From Maliibacterium massiliense (GTDB taxonomy: Bacteria; Bacillota; Clostridia; Christensenellales; Maliibacteriaceae), in contig NZ_LR026983.1 in the NCBI RefSeq assembly GCF_900604345.1, positions 868,001 to 932,000 on the forward strand: a stretch of DNA of 64,000 nt, written 5' to 3'. Within the stretch, counting starts at the first letter, position 1, and each line of letters opens with the position of its first letter. Positions 24,736 to 33,355 of the stretch are shown here, piece after piece. The notes beneath the pieces were generated by a model. The model was not told where the DNA came from. It ran no database searches and saw nothing but the letters and a program-made list of their open reading frames with translations. The position numbers and the translations under genes were made by a program.

Positions 24736-25798
24736 GGGGCGTTTCCTCCCCATGCGCCGTCTGCAGCAGCGGGATGGAGAGCTCCACATCCGTGCCCGCC
24801 CCCAATGTGCTGTAGATGGTCACGCCGTACCCCTCGCCGTAGGATAGCTTGATACGCTCGTTGACATTGACCAGCGCCATGCCCACGCCGCGCGCGTGCG
24901 GGTCCTCCCCCGGCGGGGGCACGCTGCTGGACATCTGTGCGTTGAGCCTGGCGAGGGTCTCCTCATCGATACCCACGCCGTTGTCGCTGATGGTGACCAT
25001 CAGGCGCGACTGCACGGGATATACGGATATGGTGATCACGCCCTGGCCCCGCTGGGTCTCCAGGCCGTGATAGATGGCGTTTTCCACAATGGGCTGTATG
25101 GTCAGCTTGGGAATCTTGGTGTGCAGGCACCGCTCGGGGTTCTCGATATGCTCGATGACCTCAAACTTATCCCGAAACCGGAATTTTTGAATGGTCAGAT
25201 AGTATTGCAGGGTGCGCAGCTCCTCCTCCAGCGGCACCAAATCCCCAAAGCGAGCGATGCTGTAGCGAAAAAGGATCGCCAGCGCCTCGGTCATTTTGGA
25301 GATATCCCGATCCCCCCGCATCAGCGCCTTGCCGCGGATGGCGTCCAGCGTGTTGTAGAGAAAGTGCGGGTTGATCTGGCTCTGCAGCGCCTTGAGCTCG
25401 ATCTGCTTTAAAAGCGTCTGCTCGGAGTACTTTTTGTGCATTGCCGTGCGGTAGCGGTTGAGCACATCGGGGATTTCGTCGATCAGGTAATCCCTGCCGG
25501 ACGCGGCCTCCCCGCCGCTGAGCAGCCCGTCGCTCTCCTGCTCCAGCAGCGCCATGGCGTCGTTGAGCTTCCGCAGGCGGCCCGCAAGATCGTACAGCAC
25601 TGCCGCAAGCGCAGCCGCCAGCACTGTCAGCACGGCCTGCAGCAGCACCGCCTGCGGCGGCCGCGCCGGCTGGGAGAAAAAGGCGATGTTGTGCGCCAGC
25701 AACAGTGCGTACACCAGCAGCGCCGCAATCTTCATTGCCAGAAAGCGGCTGTTCGCTCTTTTGGTTTTGCCTGTTTTCATCCGCTGCAAAGCCGTCAC
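24728..25798 (-). CDS. YesM-type sensor histidine kinase with minimal sensor region
   Basis: This 356-residue kinase has two N-terminal TM helices (about 20-40 and 50-72) joined by only about 10 residues, a short linker, then the LytS/YesM phosphoacceptor box (QINPHFLYNTLDA), N box (IVENAIYHGLE) and G boxes (DNGVGID, GVGMALVNVN). The usual YesM extracellular sensor is missing, so the signal must come through the membrane or from a partner protein. It lies directly behind the response regulator and overlaps the degenerate ABC gene. The start is uncertain: GTG 25798 abuts the upstream stop, ATG 25780 is the alternative; neither has a strong site. Confidence 0.9.
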   Translation of the reverse strand: MTALQRMKTGKTKRANSRFLAMKIAALLVYALLLAHNIAFFSQPARPPQAVLLQAVLTVLAAALAAVLYDLAGRLRKLNDAMALLEQESDGLLSGGEAASGRDYLIDEIPDVLNRYRTAMHKKYSEQTLLKQIELKALQSQINPHFLYNTLDAIRGKALMRGDRDISKMTEALAILFRYSIARFGDLVPLEEELRTLQYYLTIQKFRFRDKFEVIEHIENPERCLHTKIPKLTIQPIVENAIYHGLETQRGQGVITISVYPVQSRLMVTISDNGVGIDEETLARLNAQMSSSVPPPGEDPHARGVGMALVNVNERIKLSYGEGYGVTIYSTLGAGTDVELSIPLLQTAHGEETPHV

Positions 25799-27424
25799 CT
25801 ACGATTTCAATCTGCGGTATTCCCTCGGCGTAAGGCCCACATGTTTTTTGAACAATTGCCCAAAATGTTTGCGGTCGCGGTAGCCCACGTTTTCCGCGAT
25901 CGCATCAATCGAGAGGCTGTTGCGCGTCAGCTCCTGTTTGGCCATCTCCATGCGCACGGCAATAATGTAATCCGTCACGTTCTGCCCCGTCTCGTTCTTA
26001 AAGAGTGTGCTGAAGTATGCGGGGTTGAGGTACACCTGCCTGGCGATATCCTCCAGCGAAATGTTCTGGCTGTAATGCTCGTTGATGTACTCCTGGGCGA
26101 TGCGCACCGGCGCGATCTTCTGGGAGGCCATGATGGCGTGGCACGCGTCGAGATACTCGCAGGCCCGCTCGCTGATAAGGCGCTTGATATCCCCGATGCG
26201 CGTCTGGTCGTATATCTCCTCATACAGGCGCTTGATGGTCAGGCCAAGCACGTCGCGGTTGTATCCGCACTCCTGCGCGGCGCCTGCAAAGAGCCGGATC
26301 AGCTCGCACAGCGCCGTAAGCGCCGCGTTGGCCGGCAGCGCGCCCTGGTCCATCGCCGCGAAAAATCCTGCAAAGCAGCGCGCCAGCTTCTCGGACGAGG
26401 CGATCTCGCAGGCGGCCATGATCTGCTTTTTCAGCCCATTTTGCTGCTGCTCGCCCATCCAGCGTTCCACCTGCTTTGGCGGCATAAAATGCAGCACATC
26501 TGTGTAAATGACCCTTCCCGCGCCGATATTCTGCCTGTCGCACTGCGCTGCCCGCGCATGCGCCAGGGAGTGCGCAACGCCCGCCAGGCTGTCCACCACC
26601 GCCCCCACGCAGAGGGTTACCTCAAAGAAATCGTAGCGCTCCATCGCCAAGGCGACCTTGCGGTACACGCCGTCAAGCCAGCGGATGTCGTCATCCTGCG
26701 CATTGATCAGCAGCGCCAGGCTGTGGCCCAGAATGCAGCACTCGCAGTCCGCCACGCTCCCCTGCTGCTGCACGTGCTCCAGCAGCACCTTCTCCAGCTT
26801 CGCCAGGATATTGTTCAGGCGCGTGGTATCCGTGTTGTCAAGCTTCTCATCGGAATCCAGCAGGAGCGTACAGGCGACAAAATACCCTTGCGCAAACTGG
26901 AAGCGGTACGCCTCGTTGACGGGCGCAAGGTCATGCTGCGGGCTATCCTCGCGCAGCAGGTCCTCCAAAAAATGTACGCGCAGCTGCTTTTGGCTATCCG
27001 CCAGATGCAGCTGCAGCAACTCGTTTTTCCTGTCTTTTTCCCCTTCGTACGCGATGCGCTGGCAGATGCGCTCCAGCACATGGTTAAGCTCCTGCTCGTT
27101 GATAGGCTTGAGCAGGTAATCCTCCACGCCGTATTTGATGGCGCCGAAGGCGTAGTCCCACTGCTTATGCCCGCTGATCATGACAAATTTGACGTCCATG
27201 CCCGTCTCGCAGATGCGTTTGACGATCTCTAGGCCATCCAGCTCGGGGATGCGTATATCCATAATCACAATATCGGGCGCAAGGCTGGCGATCATATCCA
27301 GCGCGGTATGGGCGTCGTTCGCCTGGCCGACCAGCTCGATATCCAGCGCCTCAAAATGAATCAGATTCTTAATCAGTTCGCAGATGAGATACTCATCGTC
27401 CACGATCATCAAGCGCGTGCGCAT
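25799..27424 (-). CDS. YesN-type response regulator with AraC DNA-binding domain
   Basis: This 541-residue protein has a receiver domain (IVDDEYL, phosphorylatable Asp in VIMDIRIPELDG near 54), a long middle region of about 280 residues, and a C-terminal AraC/XylS double HTH (ISLEDIARQVYLNPAYFSTLF and SIDAIAENVGYRDRKHFGQLF). YesMN pairs control carbohydrate uptake genes. The divergent sugar ABC operon starting at 27733 is the obvious target. ATG 27424 has AAAGGG 9 nt upstream; GTG 27430 is also in frame. Confidence 0.9.
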   Translation of the reverse strand: MRTRLMIVDDEYLICELIKNLIHFEALDIELVGQANDAHTALDMIASLAPDIVIMDIRIPELDGLEIVKRICETGMDVKFVMISGHKQWDYAFGAIKYGVEDYLLKPINEQELNHVLERICQRIAYEGEKDRKNELLQLHLADSQKQLRVHFLEDLLREDSPQHDLAPVNEAYRFQFAQGYFVACTLLLDSDEKLDNTDTTRLNNILAKLEKVLLEHVQQQGSVADCECCILGHSLALLINAQDDDIRWLDGVYRKVALAMERYDFFEVTLCVGAVVDSLAGVAHSLAHARAAQCDRQNIGAGRVIYTDVLHFMPPKQVERWMGEQQQNGLKKQIMAACEIASSEKLARCFAGFFAAMDQGALPANAALTALCELIRLFAGAAQECGYNRDVLGLTIKRLYEEIYDQTRIGDIKRLISERACEYLDACHAIMASQKIAPVRIAQEYINEHYSQNISLEDIARQVYLNPAYFSTLFKNETGQNVTDYIIAVRMEMAKQELTRNSLSIDAIAENVGYRDRKHFGQLFKKHVGLTPREYRRLKS

Positions 27425-27732
27425 ACCCACTCACCCTTTCACGCAATCGGCAAAAGACAACGTTCCGCATGGGCGGTCAAAATACCTCTACCAAAAAATG
27501 ACAAAAAGCAGCCGGTTTTCAACAACATTTTTTCTTTGTTAAATTGAATATATAGCATATGCTGTCGAAGGTCAAGGCGGGAAAGCTGAAGCTGCCCCCC
27601 TGTTTTCTAGATTCCCTCCAATTGCAGGCGGTGTTATTTCAGACCATAATTCTAGGTAAAGAACAGCCCGGCACGGACGGATAAGCACGGACAACAAATC
27701 GAAACCGCTAAAACGAAAGGAGCGCTTAAAAA
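27425..27732. other. Divergent promoter region of the sugar locus
   Basis: This 308-bp non-coding region separates the YesMN operon from the sugar ABC operon. An AT-rich part near 27520-27560 (TTGTTAAATTGAATATATAG) is the likeliest promoter zone. No clear dyad, riboswitch or catabolite site could be assigned by eye. Confidence 0.4.
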
Positions 27733-28752
27733 ATGAAACGTATGCTGACCTTACTGCTTGTACTGGCCCTGTGTATCATACCCCTGACGGCCTGCGCAAA
27801 CCAGACGTCCTCCTCAGGCGGCACGCCCGCCTCCTCCGGCAGCGCCGGCGGCGGCAAGGACACCTTTACCATTGGCGTCGCGGCCAAATCCTTCTCCGAC
27901 CCGTGGACGTTCTGGATGGCGCAGATCATCGAAGATCTGGCCGAGGAGAAGTATCCCGAGTTTGAAATCCAGATGCTCGACTGCGAGTTCACCGTGGACA
28001 AGCAGATCAACGTGATGGAAAATTTCATCACGCAGGGCGTGGATATGATCATCCTACAGCCGGCGGACCGCACCGCCGTAGGCGAGGTGGTAGCCAAGGC
28101 GTGGGACGCGGGCATCCCCGTGATCTCCAACATGTTCCTGGAGGATGACGAGCGCTCCTACTTTGTGCGTGCCGAGCCCGAGACCGAGGGCCAGATGGAG
28201 GCCACCTTCATGTCCGAGCACCTGCCAAAGGACGCCAACATTGTCATCATTGAGGGTGCGCCGGGCAACGTATCGGCCATCGGCCGCCACACGGGCATCA
28301 TGTCCGTGCTGAAGGAGAAGCGCCCCGACGTCAAGATCCTCGGCTCCAAAACCGCCAACTGGCAGCGCGCTGAGGCCATGGCGCTGATGGAGGACTGGAT
28401 TCAGGCCTTCCCGGAGATTGACGGCATTATCAGCCACAACGACGACTGCCTCATCGGCGCCATCGAGGCCATGAAGGCCGCGGGCCGGCTGGACAAGGAC
28501 TTCCTGACCATCGGCGTGGACGGCCTGTCGGAGGCCTGCTATTACATCAAAAACGGGGAGCAGACCGCATCGGTGCTGAACAACGCGCCCGGTATCGCCG
28601 AAAAGATGCTGGAGCTTGCAAAATCCATCCTGGTGGACAAAGAATTCCCCGAGCAGCACGAGTATTTCATCGAGGGCGTGCTCATTACCCAGGACAACGT
28701 GGACGAAATCATTCAGATGCACAAGGACTACGGCTTCTGGACCTACGATTAA
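27733..28752 (+). CDS. Sugar ABC transporter substrate-binding lipoprotein (RbsB-like)
   Basis: This 339-residue protein is a type I periplasmic-binding-fold sugar receptor. The signal peptide ends in a lipobox (PLTAC, Cys21), followed by a Ser/Gly-rich linker and the mature domain (TIGVAAKSFSDPWTFW; GVDMIILQPAD; SHNDDCLIGAIEAM; TIGVDG). It would bind a monosaccharide outside the membrane and deliver it to the permease at 30425. GAAAGGAG precedes the ATG. A stable hairpin lies between it and the ATPase gene. Confidence 0.95.
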   Translation: MKRMLTLLLVLALCIIPLTACANQTSSSGGTPASSGSAGGGKDTFTIGVAAKSFSDPWTFWMAQIIEDLAEEKYPEFEIQMLDCEFTVDKQINVMENFITQGVDMIILQPADRTAVGEVVAKAWDAGIPVISNMFLEDDERSYFVRAEPETEGQMEATFMSEHLPKDANIVIIEGAPGNVSAIGRHTGIMSVLKEKRPDVKILGSKTANWQRAEAMALMEDWIQAFPEIDGIISHNDDCLIGAIEAMKAAGRLDKDFLTIGVDGLSEACYYIKNGEQTASVLNNAPGIAEKMLELAKSILVDKEFPEQHEYFIEGVLITQDNVDEIIQMHKDYGFWTYD

Positions 28753-28780
28753 CGCCAGGTGCGCATCCCTTGCACGCTTC

Positions 28781-28808
28781 AAGCGGGGCTTATAAAAAGC
28801 CCCGCTTC
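28781..28808 (+). terminator. Hairpin between binding protein and ATPase genes
   Basis: AAGCGGGGCTT and AAGCCCCGCTT form a strong stem but no T-run follows. It probably stabilises the binding-protein mRNA or partly attenuates downstream expression. Confidence 0.6.
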
Positions 28809-28897
28809 TATCAAAAAGAAAAGGACGGCCGGCGCCAGCGCGGCCGAAACATACAGGCGTTTGACACAAAGCAAACAGCATGGGGGTGAACACGACG

Positions 28898-30409
28898 GTG
28901 AATGACCAATTGATACTGGAGATGGCGCACATCCATAAATCCTTCCCCGGGGTAAAGGCGCTGGACGACGTCATGCTGCGCGTCAAAAAGGGGTCCGTGC
29001 ACGTCATCGTGGGCGAAAACGGCGCGGGCAAATCCACGCTGATGAAGATTCTCAGCGGCCTCTACGCGCCCGACAGCGGAACCATCCGGCTCGACGGCCG
29101 GGAGGTGACCATTAAAAACCCCATGCACGCGCGGGATCTGGGCATCTCCATCATCCATCAGGAGCTCAACATCATACCGTACGCCACGGTTGCGCAGAGC
29201 ATCTTCCTCGGCCGCGAGCCCTATAAAAAGCTCAAGTGCCTTGTGGACTATAAACGGATGAGCGAGGACGCACGCGCCCTGCTTGCCCAGCAGCAGCTGG
29301 AGGACATCAACCAGGATACGCTGATGAAGGACCTGACCGTATCCAAATGCCAGGTCATCGAGATCACCAAGGCCATCGCATTTGACGCCAAGGTGATCAT
29401 CATGGACGAGCCCACCAGCGCCATCACGGAAAAAGAGGTGGAGCAGCTCTTTGCGCACATACGCGCGCTGAAGGCGCGGGGCGTGGCCATCATCTACATC
29501 TCCCACAAGCTGGAGGAAATCGCACAGATCGCCGATGAAATCTCCGTGCTGCGCGACGGCAAATACATCGGCACCTACCCCGCCGAGAGCGTATCCAACG
29601 ATGAGCTGATCTCGCTGATGGTGGGCAGGGACATCTCCAACCGCTACCCCAAGGAGCCCGTGGCGTGGGGCGATGTGGTGCTGGAGGTCAAGCACCTCTG
29701 CAGCGCGCGCGCCTTTGAAGACATCAGCTTTTCCGTGCGGCGGGGGGAGATCCTCGGCGTCTCGGGCCTGATGGGCGCGGGCCGTACCGAGGTGATGCGC
29801 GCCATCTTCGGCTTAGACGCGTTTGATTCGGGCGAAATTTTCATTGAAGACAAGCGCGTGGTGATGAAAAATCCCCACGTGGCGCTGGAGCACGGCCTGG
29901 CCATGGTCACGGAGGACCGCCGGCGCTACGGCGTGACGACCATCCACTCCATCCGCGAGAACATCGCGCTGCCCAATCTGGATATGTTCAAGAGCGGCCC
30001 CTTTATGAACGGTAAAAAGGAGCGCCGCGCCGTGCGCGAGTACTTCGACAAGCTGTCCATCAAGGCGCCCAGCATGGAGACGCGCTCCGGCCAGCTTTCC
30101 GGCGGCAACCAGCAGAAGGTGGTGCTGGCCAAATGGTTGCTGCGCAGGCCCAAAATCCTCATCATGGACGAGCCTACGCGCGGCATTGACGTGGGCGCCA
30201 AATACGATATCTACCACATCATCAACGACCTGGTCAAACAGGGCATCGCCATCATCTTCATCTCCTCGGAGCTGCCCGAGTTATTGGGCATGAGCGACAA
30301 CATCCTGGTGATGCATGAGGGCAGGATGACCGGCTATGTCAGCCGGGAGGAGGCCACCAGCGAAAAGCTGATGATGTACGCCACAGGCCAGGAAAACATG
30401 TTTGCATAA
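28898..30409 (+). CDS. Sugar ABC transporter ATP-binding protein (RbsA/MglA-like)
   Basis: This double-cassette ATPase of about 503 residues is intact in the N-terminal half (GENGAGKST, VIIMDEPTSA). Its C-terminal half has the usual RbsA-type altered Walker A (GLMGAGRTE), signature LSGGNQQKV and Walker B LIMDEPTRGID. It powers import with the permease encoded 15 nt downstream. GTG 28898 is chosen because GGGGGTGA lies 8 nt before it; the ATG at 28880 sits upstream of that site and has none. It contrasts with the degenerate paralogue at 23278-24735. Confidence 0.95.
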   Translation: MNDQLILEMAHIHKSFPGVKALDDVMLRVKKGSVHVIVGENGAGKSTLMKILSGLYAPDSGTIRLDGREVTIKNPMHARDLGISIIHQELNIIPYATVAQSIFLGREPYKKLKCLVDYKRMSEDARALLAQQQLEDINQDTLMKDLTVSKCQVIEITKAIAFDAKVIIMDEPTSAITEKEVEQLFAHIRALKARGVAIIYISHKLEEIAQIADEISVLRDGKYIGTYPAESVSNDELISLMVGRDISNRYPKEPVAWGDVVLEVKHLCSARAFEDISFSVRRGEILGVSGLMGAGRTEVMRAIFGLDAFDSGEIFIEDKRVVMKNPHVALEHGLAMVTEDRRRYGVTTIHSIRENIALPNLDMFKSGPFMNGKKERRAVREYFDKLSIKAPSMETRSGQLSGGNQQKVVLAKWLLRRPKILIMDEPTRGIDVGAKYDIYHIINDLVKQGIAIIFISSELPELLGMSDNILVMHEGRMTGYVSREEATSEKLMMYATGQENMFA

Positions 30410-30424
30410 AGGAGGGAACACCAA

Positions 30425-31396
30425 GTGGTACAGCCAACCAATGCGCCCGCGGGAAAAGCCGGCTCGTTCTCCCGCATCATGCGCAAGTACAGCATCCTGC
30501 TGGTGCTGATCCTGCTGATCATCATCGCCAGCTTTATCGCGCCCAATTTCCTCACCGGCGACAACATGGCCAACATCCTGCGCCAGACCAGCGTGTACAT
30601 CATGATGGCCTGCGGCATGACCATGCTGATCATATCCGGCTCAACGGACCTGTCCGCCGGCGCCATGGCCACCTTGGGCGGCTGCATGGGGGTGCACATC
30701 GCCACCATCAGCGGTTCCATTCCCCTGGGCATTGTGGTTGCCATCGCCACCGGCGCGGTTGTGGGCTTTATCAACGGCTTTCTCGTCACCAAGTTCACCC
30801 TGGCCCCCTTCATCGTAACGCTCGCCATGCAGACGGCCCTCAAGGGCGCGGTGCTGCTCTACTGCGGCGGCCAGCCCATCTACAACCTCGGCCCCATCAA
30901 GTATCTCGGGCAGGGCTCCATCGGCCCCCTCCCCACGCCGGCGTTCATCATGATCCTCTTTGTGGCAGGCACGTGGATTGTGCTCAACCGCATCAAATAC
31001 GGCCGCTATCTGTATGCCGTGGGCGGCAATGAGGAGGTCGCCATCGCCTCGGGCATCAACTCCAAGCGCATCAAGCTCGTCGCGTTTGTCATCAACTCCA
31101 TGATCGCGGGCTTTGCCGGCATCGTGCTGATGGCCCGCCTCAACTCCGGCCAGCCCACAAGCGGCCTGGACTACCACTTTGAAGCCATCATCGGCTCGGT
31201 GCTGGGCGGCACAAGCCTCAGCGGCGGCGTGGGCAACATCTTCGGCGCGGCCGTGGGCTGCTGGATCGTGGGCATCATCAACAACACGCTCAATCTGCTC
31301 AACGTGCAGAGCTACATCCACCAGATCATCAAGGGCGCGCTGATCGCCGCGGCCGTCATACTGGATTCGCGCAAGATCAGCAACCGCAAAAAATAA
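30425..31396 (+). CDS. Sugar ABC transporter permease (RbsC-like)
   Basis: This 323-residue permease of the BPD_transp_2 family has about 9-10 TM helices, with conserved GSTDLSAGAM near 75 and ALGG-like GSVLGGTSLSGGVG near 255. It forms the homodimeric channel for the ribose/xylose-type importer encoded by the two preceding genes. GTG start at 30425, with GGAGGG 8 nt upstream. Confidence 0.95.
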   Translation: MVQPTNAPAGKAGSFSRIMRKYSILLVLILLIIIASFIAPNFLTGDNMANILRQTSVYIMMACGMTMLIISGSTDLSAGAMATLGGCMGVHIATISGSIPLGIVVAIATGAVVGFINGFLVTKFTLAPFIVTLAMQTALKGAVLLYCGGQPIYNLGPIKYLGQGSIGPLPTPAFIMILFVAGTWIVLNRIKYGRYLYAVGGNEEVAIASGINSKRIKLVAFVINSMIAGFAGIVLMARLNSGQPTSGLDYHFEAIIGSVLGGTSLSGGVGNIFGAAVGCWIVGIINNTLNLLNVQSYIHQIIKGALIAAAVILDSRKISNRKK

Positions 31397-31529
31397 GCCG
31401 GTTTTGCCGTTGGATTGCGCATAAGACGCATCATATCGTTTCCACGCGGAAGGTATATATGATATATATAAGGTAGCAAGTATTCCTCAGAACGGCATAC
31501 CAAACCAAACAAAAAGGAGGCTTATGTCC

Positions 31530-32414
31530 ATGTACAAGATCGGATTGCACGCGGGCTACTGGGGCGAATCGGAGATCGACGGCAATTTTGACGCCATGAT
31601 CGCGCTCTATCCCAAGCTGGGATTGGATATCCTGGAGATGTCCGCCTTCCCCCTGCTGCACTACACAAAAGATGCGTTGGCCGACTTTAAAAAGCGGCTG
31701 GACGACAGCGGCCTTGGCATCGTGTTCAATGGGGGCAACAACCCCAATCTGGACCTTGCCCACGAGGACCCCGTGGTGCGCGATGCGGCCATCGAGCAGT
31801 CCAAGCGCGCGATGGATGTCGCCGCCAGCGTGGGCGGACGCGTGTACTCGGGCGTCAATTACTCTCTCTGGAAACGCCTGCCCGCAGGGCCGCTGACCGT
31901 CGATGAAAAGCGCCGCATTCTCTCCTACTCCCTCGATGCCATCAAAAAATTGATGCCCACCGCAGAGAACCTGGGCATTGCCTACGCCTTTGAGATCGTC
32001 AACCGCTTTGAGCAGTTCCTGCTCAACACCACCGACGAAGGCCTCGCCTTCTGCGAGGCGGTGGGCAGCCCCAGCGCGCAGCTGCAGCTGGATATCTTCC
32101 ATATGAACATTGACGAGCTGAACCTGTTTGACGCCCTGGAGAAGGCCACCAAGCTGGGCAAAATGGCGCACCTGCACGTGGGCGAGCCGGACCGCAGCGT
32201 GCCGGGCCTGAAAAAATCGCACCTGGACTGGCAGCGGGTGTTTGACACCATCCGCAGCGCGGGTTACCAGGGCGCCGTCACCATCGAGCCCTTCACCCGC
32301 ATGTACGGCCAGCGCAACTACAACGCGTGCGTGTGGCGCAACCTGGGCCCCAATGATATGGAGAGCCGCTGCGCGGAGATTCGCGCAAGCGTGGCATTCC
32401 TCAAGAGTCTGTAG
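31530..32414 (+). CDS. Sugar epimerase, D-tagatose/D-psicose 3-epimerase family TIM barrel
   Basis: This 294-residue xylose-isomerase-like TIM barrel has a metal site typical of ketose 3-epimerases: Glu in FEIVNRFE, Asp in LDIFHMN, His in HLHVGEPDR, and Glu in VTIEPF. It interconverts ketohexoses at C3 (for example psicose/fructose or tagatose/sorbose). As last gene of the ABC operon it probably brings the imported sugar into central metabolism. ATG 31530 lies 9 nt from GGAGG; ATG 31524 is too close. Confidence 0.85.
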   Translation: MYKIGLHAGYWGESEIDGNFDAMIALYPKLGLDILEMSAFPLLHYTKDALADFKKRLDDSGLGIVFNGGNNPNLDLAHEDPVVRDAAIEQSKRAMDVAASVGGRVYSGVNYSLWKRLPAGPLTVDEKRRILSYSLDAIKKLMPTAENLGIAYAFEIVNRFEQFLLNTTDEGLAFCEAVGSPSAQLQLDIFHMNIDELNLFDALEKATKLGKMAHLHVGEPDRSVPGLKKSHLDWQRVFDTIRSAGYQGAVTIEPFTRMYGQRNYNACVWRNLGPNDMESRCAEIRASVAFLKSL

Positions 32415-32654
32415 GCGGCGCCCTCCCTCGCCGCAAGAGGCGCGCTGCGCGCCTGTGAAACACCTCTTCCCCTATCTCACACGGCCGGTTTTACCTCCTT
32501 GATGCAGGCGGAGCGGCCCAGCTGTTTGCTGGGCCGCTCCGTCTTTGGGACGCATGCTTCATTTTTCTTCTCCTTAAGGCATCAACCCGTTGCCGTACGC
32601 TGCAAACGCAACAGCTGCCGCAGCACGATGTTCTATTTGGCCACCGCAGATCTT
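32415..32654. other. Intergenic region after the sugar operon
   Basis: It contains the operon terminator at 32510-32546 and otherwise no recognised feature before the repeat array begins near 32655. Confidence 0.5.
32510..32546 (+). terminator. Intrinsic terminator of the sugar ABC operon
   Basis: GGAGCGGCCCAGC and GCTGGGCCGCTCC form a 13-bp perfect stem with TGTTT loop, then GTCTTT. Confidence 0.85.
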
Positions 32655-33089
32655 TGTGGACGGAATGCCTCGTTTCAACGCAGAAAGGCCGCGCCCTGCA
32701 CAAGCAGGCGCGTATTTGTGTGCGGACGTTGGCTGCATAGCTGGCCTTTAGACAGTGCTAAACGCCAACGCGCTTTGCTAATTTGGGTGCGGACACTGTC
32801 CGCTGCTGGGACTCGACGATAGGGATGCCTCGTTTCAGGCAACAAAAAACCGCACTCCCCCGATGAAAGATGCGGCTTTCGAAGTGGCAACTTGCCGCTA
32901 ATGGGGCTTGACGATAGGGATGCTTTGTTGCGGGCAGCAAAAATATCGCAATCCACCGAAGTACATTGCGATATTGGGTGCAGCGTCACGCTGCTGGCTG
33001 GGTTTGACGATAGAGATACTTTGTTTCGGGCACAAAAATATCGCATCCCACAAAAGTGAGTTGCGATATTGGAGGCGGCAACTTGCCGC
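32655..33089 (-). repeat. Array of four 95-bp structured units directly behind tRNA-Arg
   Basis: Read on the minus strand, each unit has a 15-nt dyad (plus-strand positions 33075-33089, 32980-32994, 32884-32898, 32789-32803; 95-96 bp apart), then a terminator-like hairpin with T-run (33037-33070, 32942-32975, 32848-32878), then a conserved tail GCATCCCTATCGTCAA. Stem sequences differ between units with compensating changes (GCGGCAA/TTGCCGC, GCAGCG/CGCTGC, GCGGACA/TGTCCGC), so RNA structure seems to be kept. The fourth unit carries an insertion and another hairpin. The first dyad starts at the base after the tRNA CCA. No coding frame accounts for it. Function is unknown. Confidence 0.75.
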
Positions 33090-33165
33090 TGGTGCGCCCG
33101 GCAGGAATCGAACCTGTGGCCTTTCGAGTCGGAGTCGAACGCTCTATCCGCTGAGCTACGAGCGC
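33090..33165 (-). tRNA. tRNA-Arg (anticodon CCG)
   Basis: The cloverleaf is complete at 76 nt with encoded CCA: acceptor GCGCTCG/CGGGCGC, D stem GCTC/GAGC, anticodon stem TTCGA/TCGAA with loop CTCCGAC (anticodon CCG), T loop TTCGATT. The T stem has one mismatch (A49-C65). It decodes CGG. A promoter lies 25 nt upstream and the structured repeat array follows directly. Confidence 0.95.
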
Positions 33166-33190
33166 AAAGGCTGCCCCTGGCAGCAAACCC

Positions 33191-33219
33191 ATTTTAGCAT
33201 AAGTGCGCGGGAATCTCAA
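33191..33219 (-). promoter_or_regulatory. Promoter of tRNA-Arg
   Basis: On the minus strand TTGAGA, a 17-nt spacer and TAAAAT precede the tRNA by about 25 nt. Confidence 0.7.
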
Positions 33220-33355
33220 GCGGTGACGCAAAAAGCACGCAAATGCGCGCTTGCCGACCGCGTCGGCGCCTTTGATTGGCTGCAGCGCTTGACGATGCGC
33301 GCCCGCTGTACTAATCTAAAGATACAGAAATTGATTCACAATGGGAGGTAGCGAT

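Noticed and set aside
28898..30409. Second cassette of the active sugar ATPase as degenerate
   Set aside because: GLMGAGRTE in the second half is normal for RbsA/MglA proteins, unlike the changes in the 23278-24735 gene.
32655..33089. Repeat array as a CRISPR
   Set aside because: Period is 95 bp, the similarity runs through the whole unit and there are no unrelated spacers.
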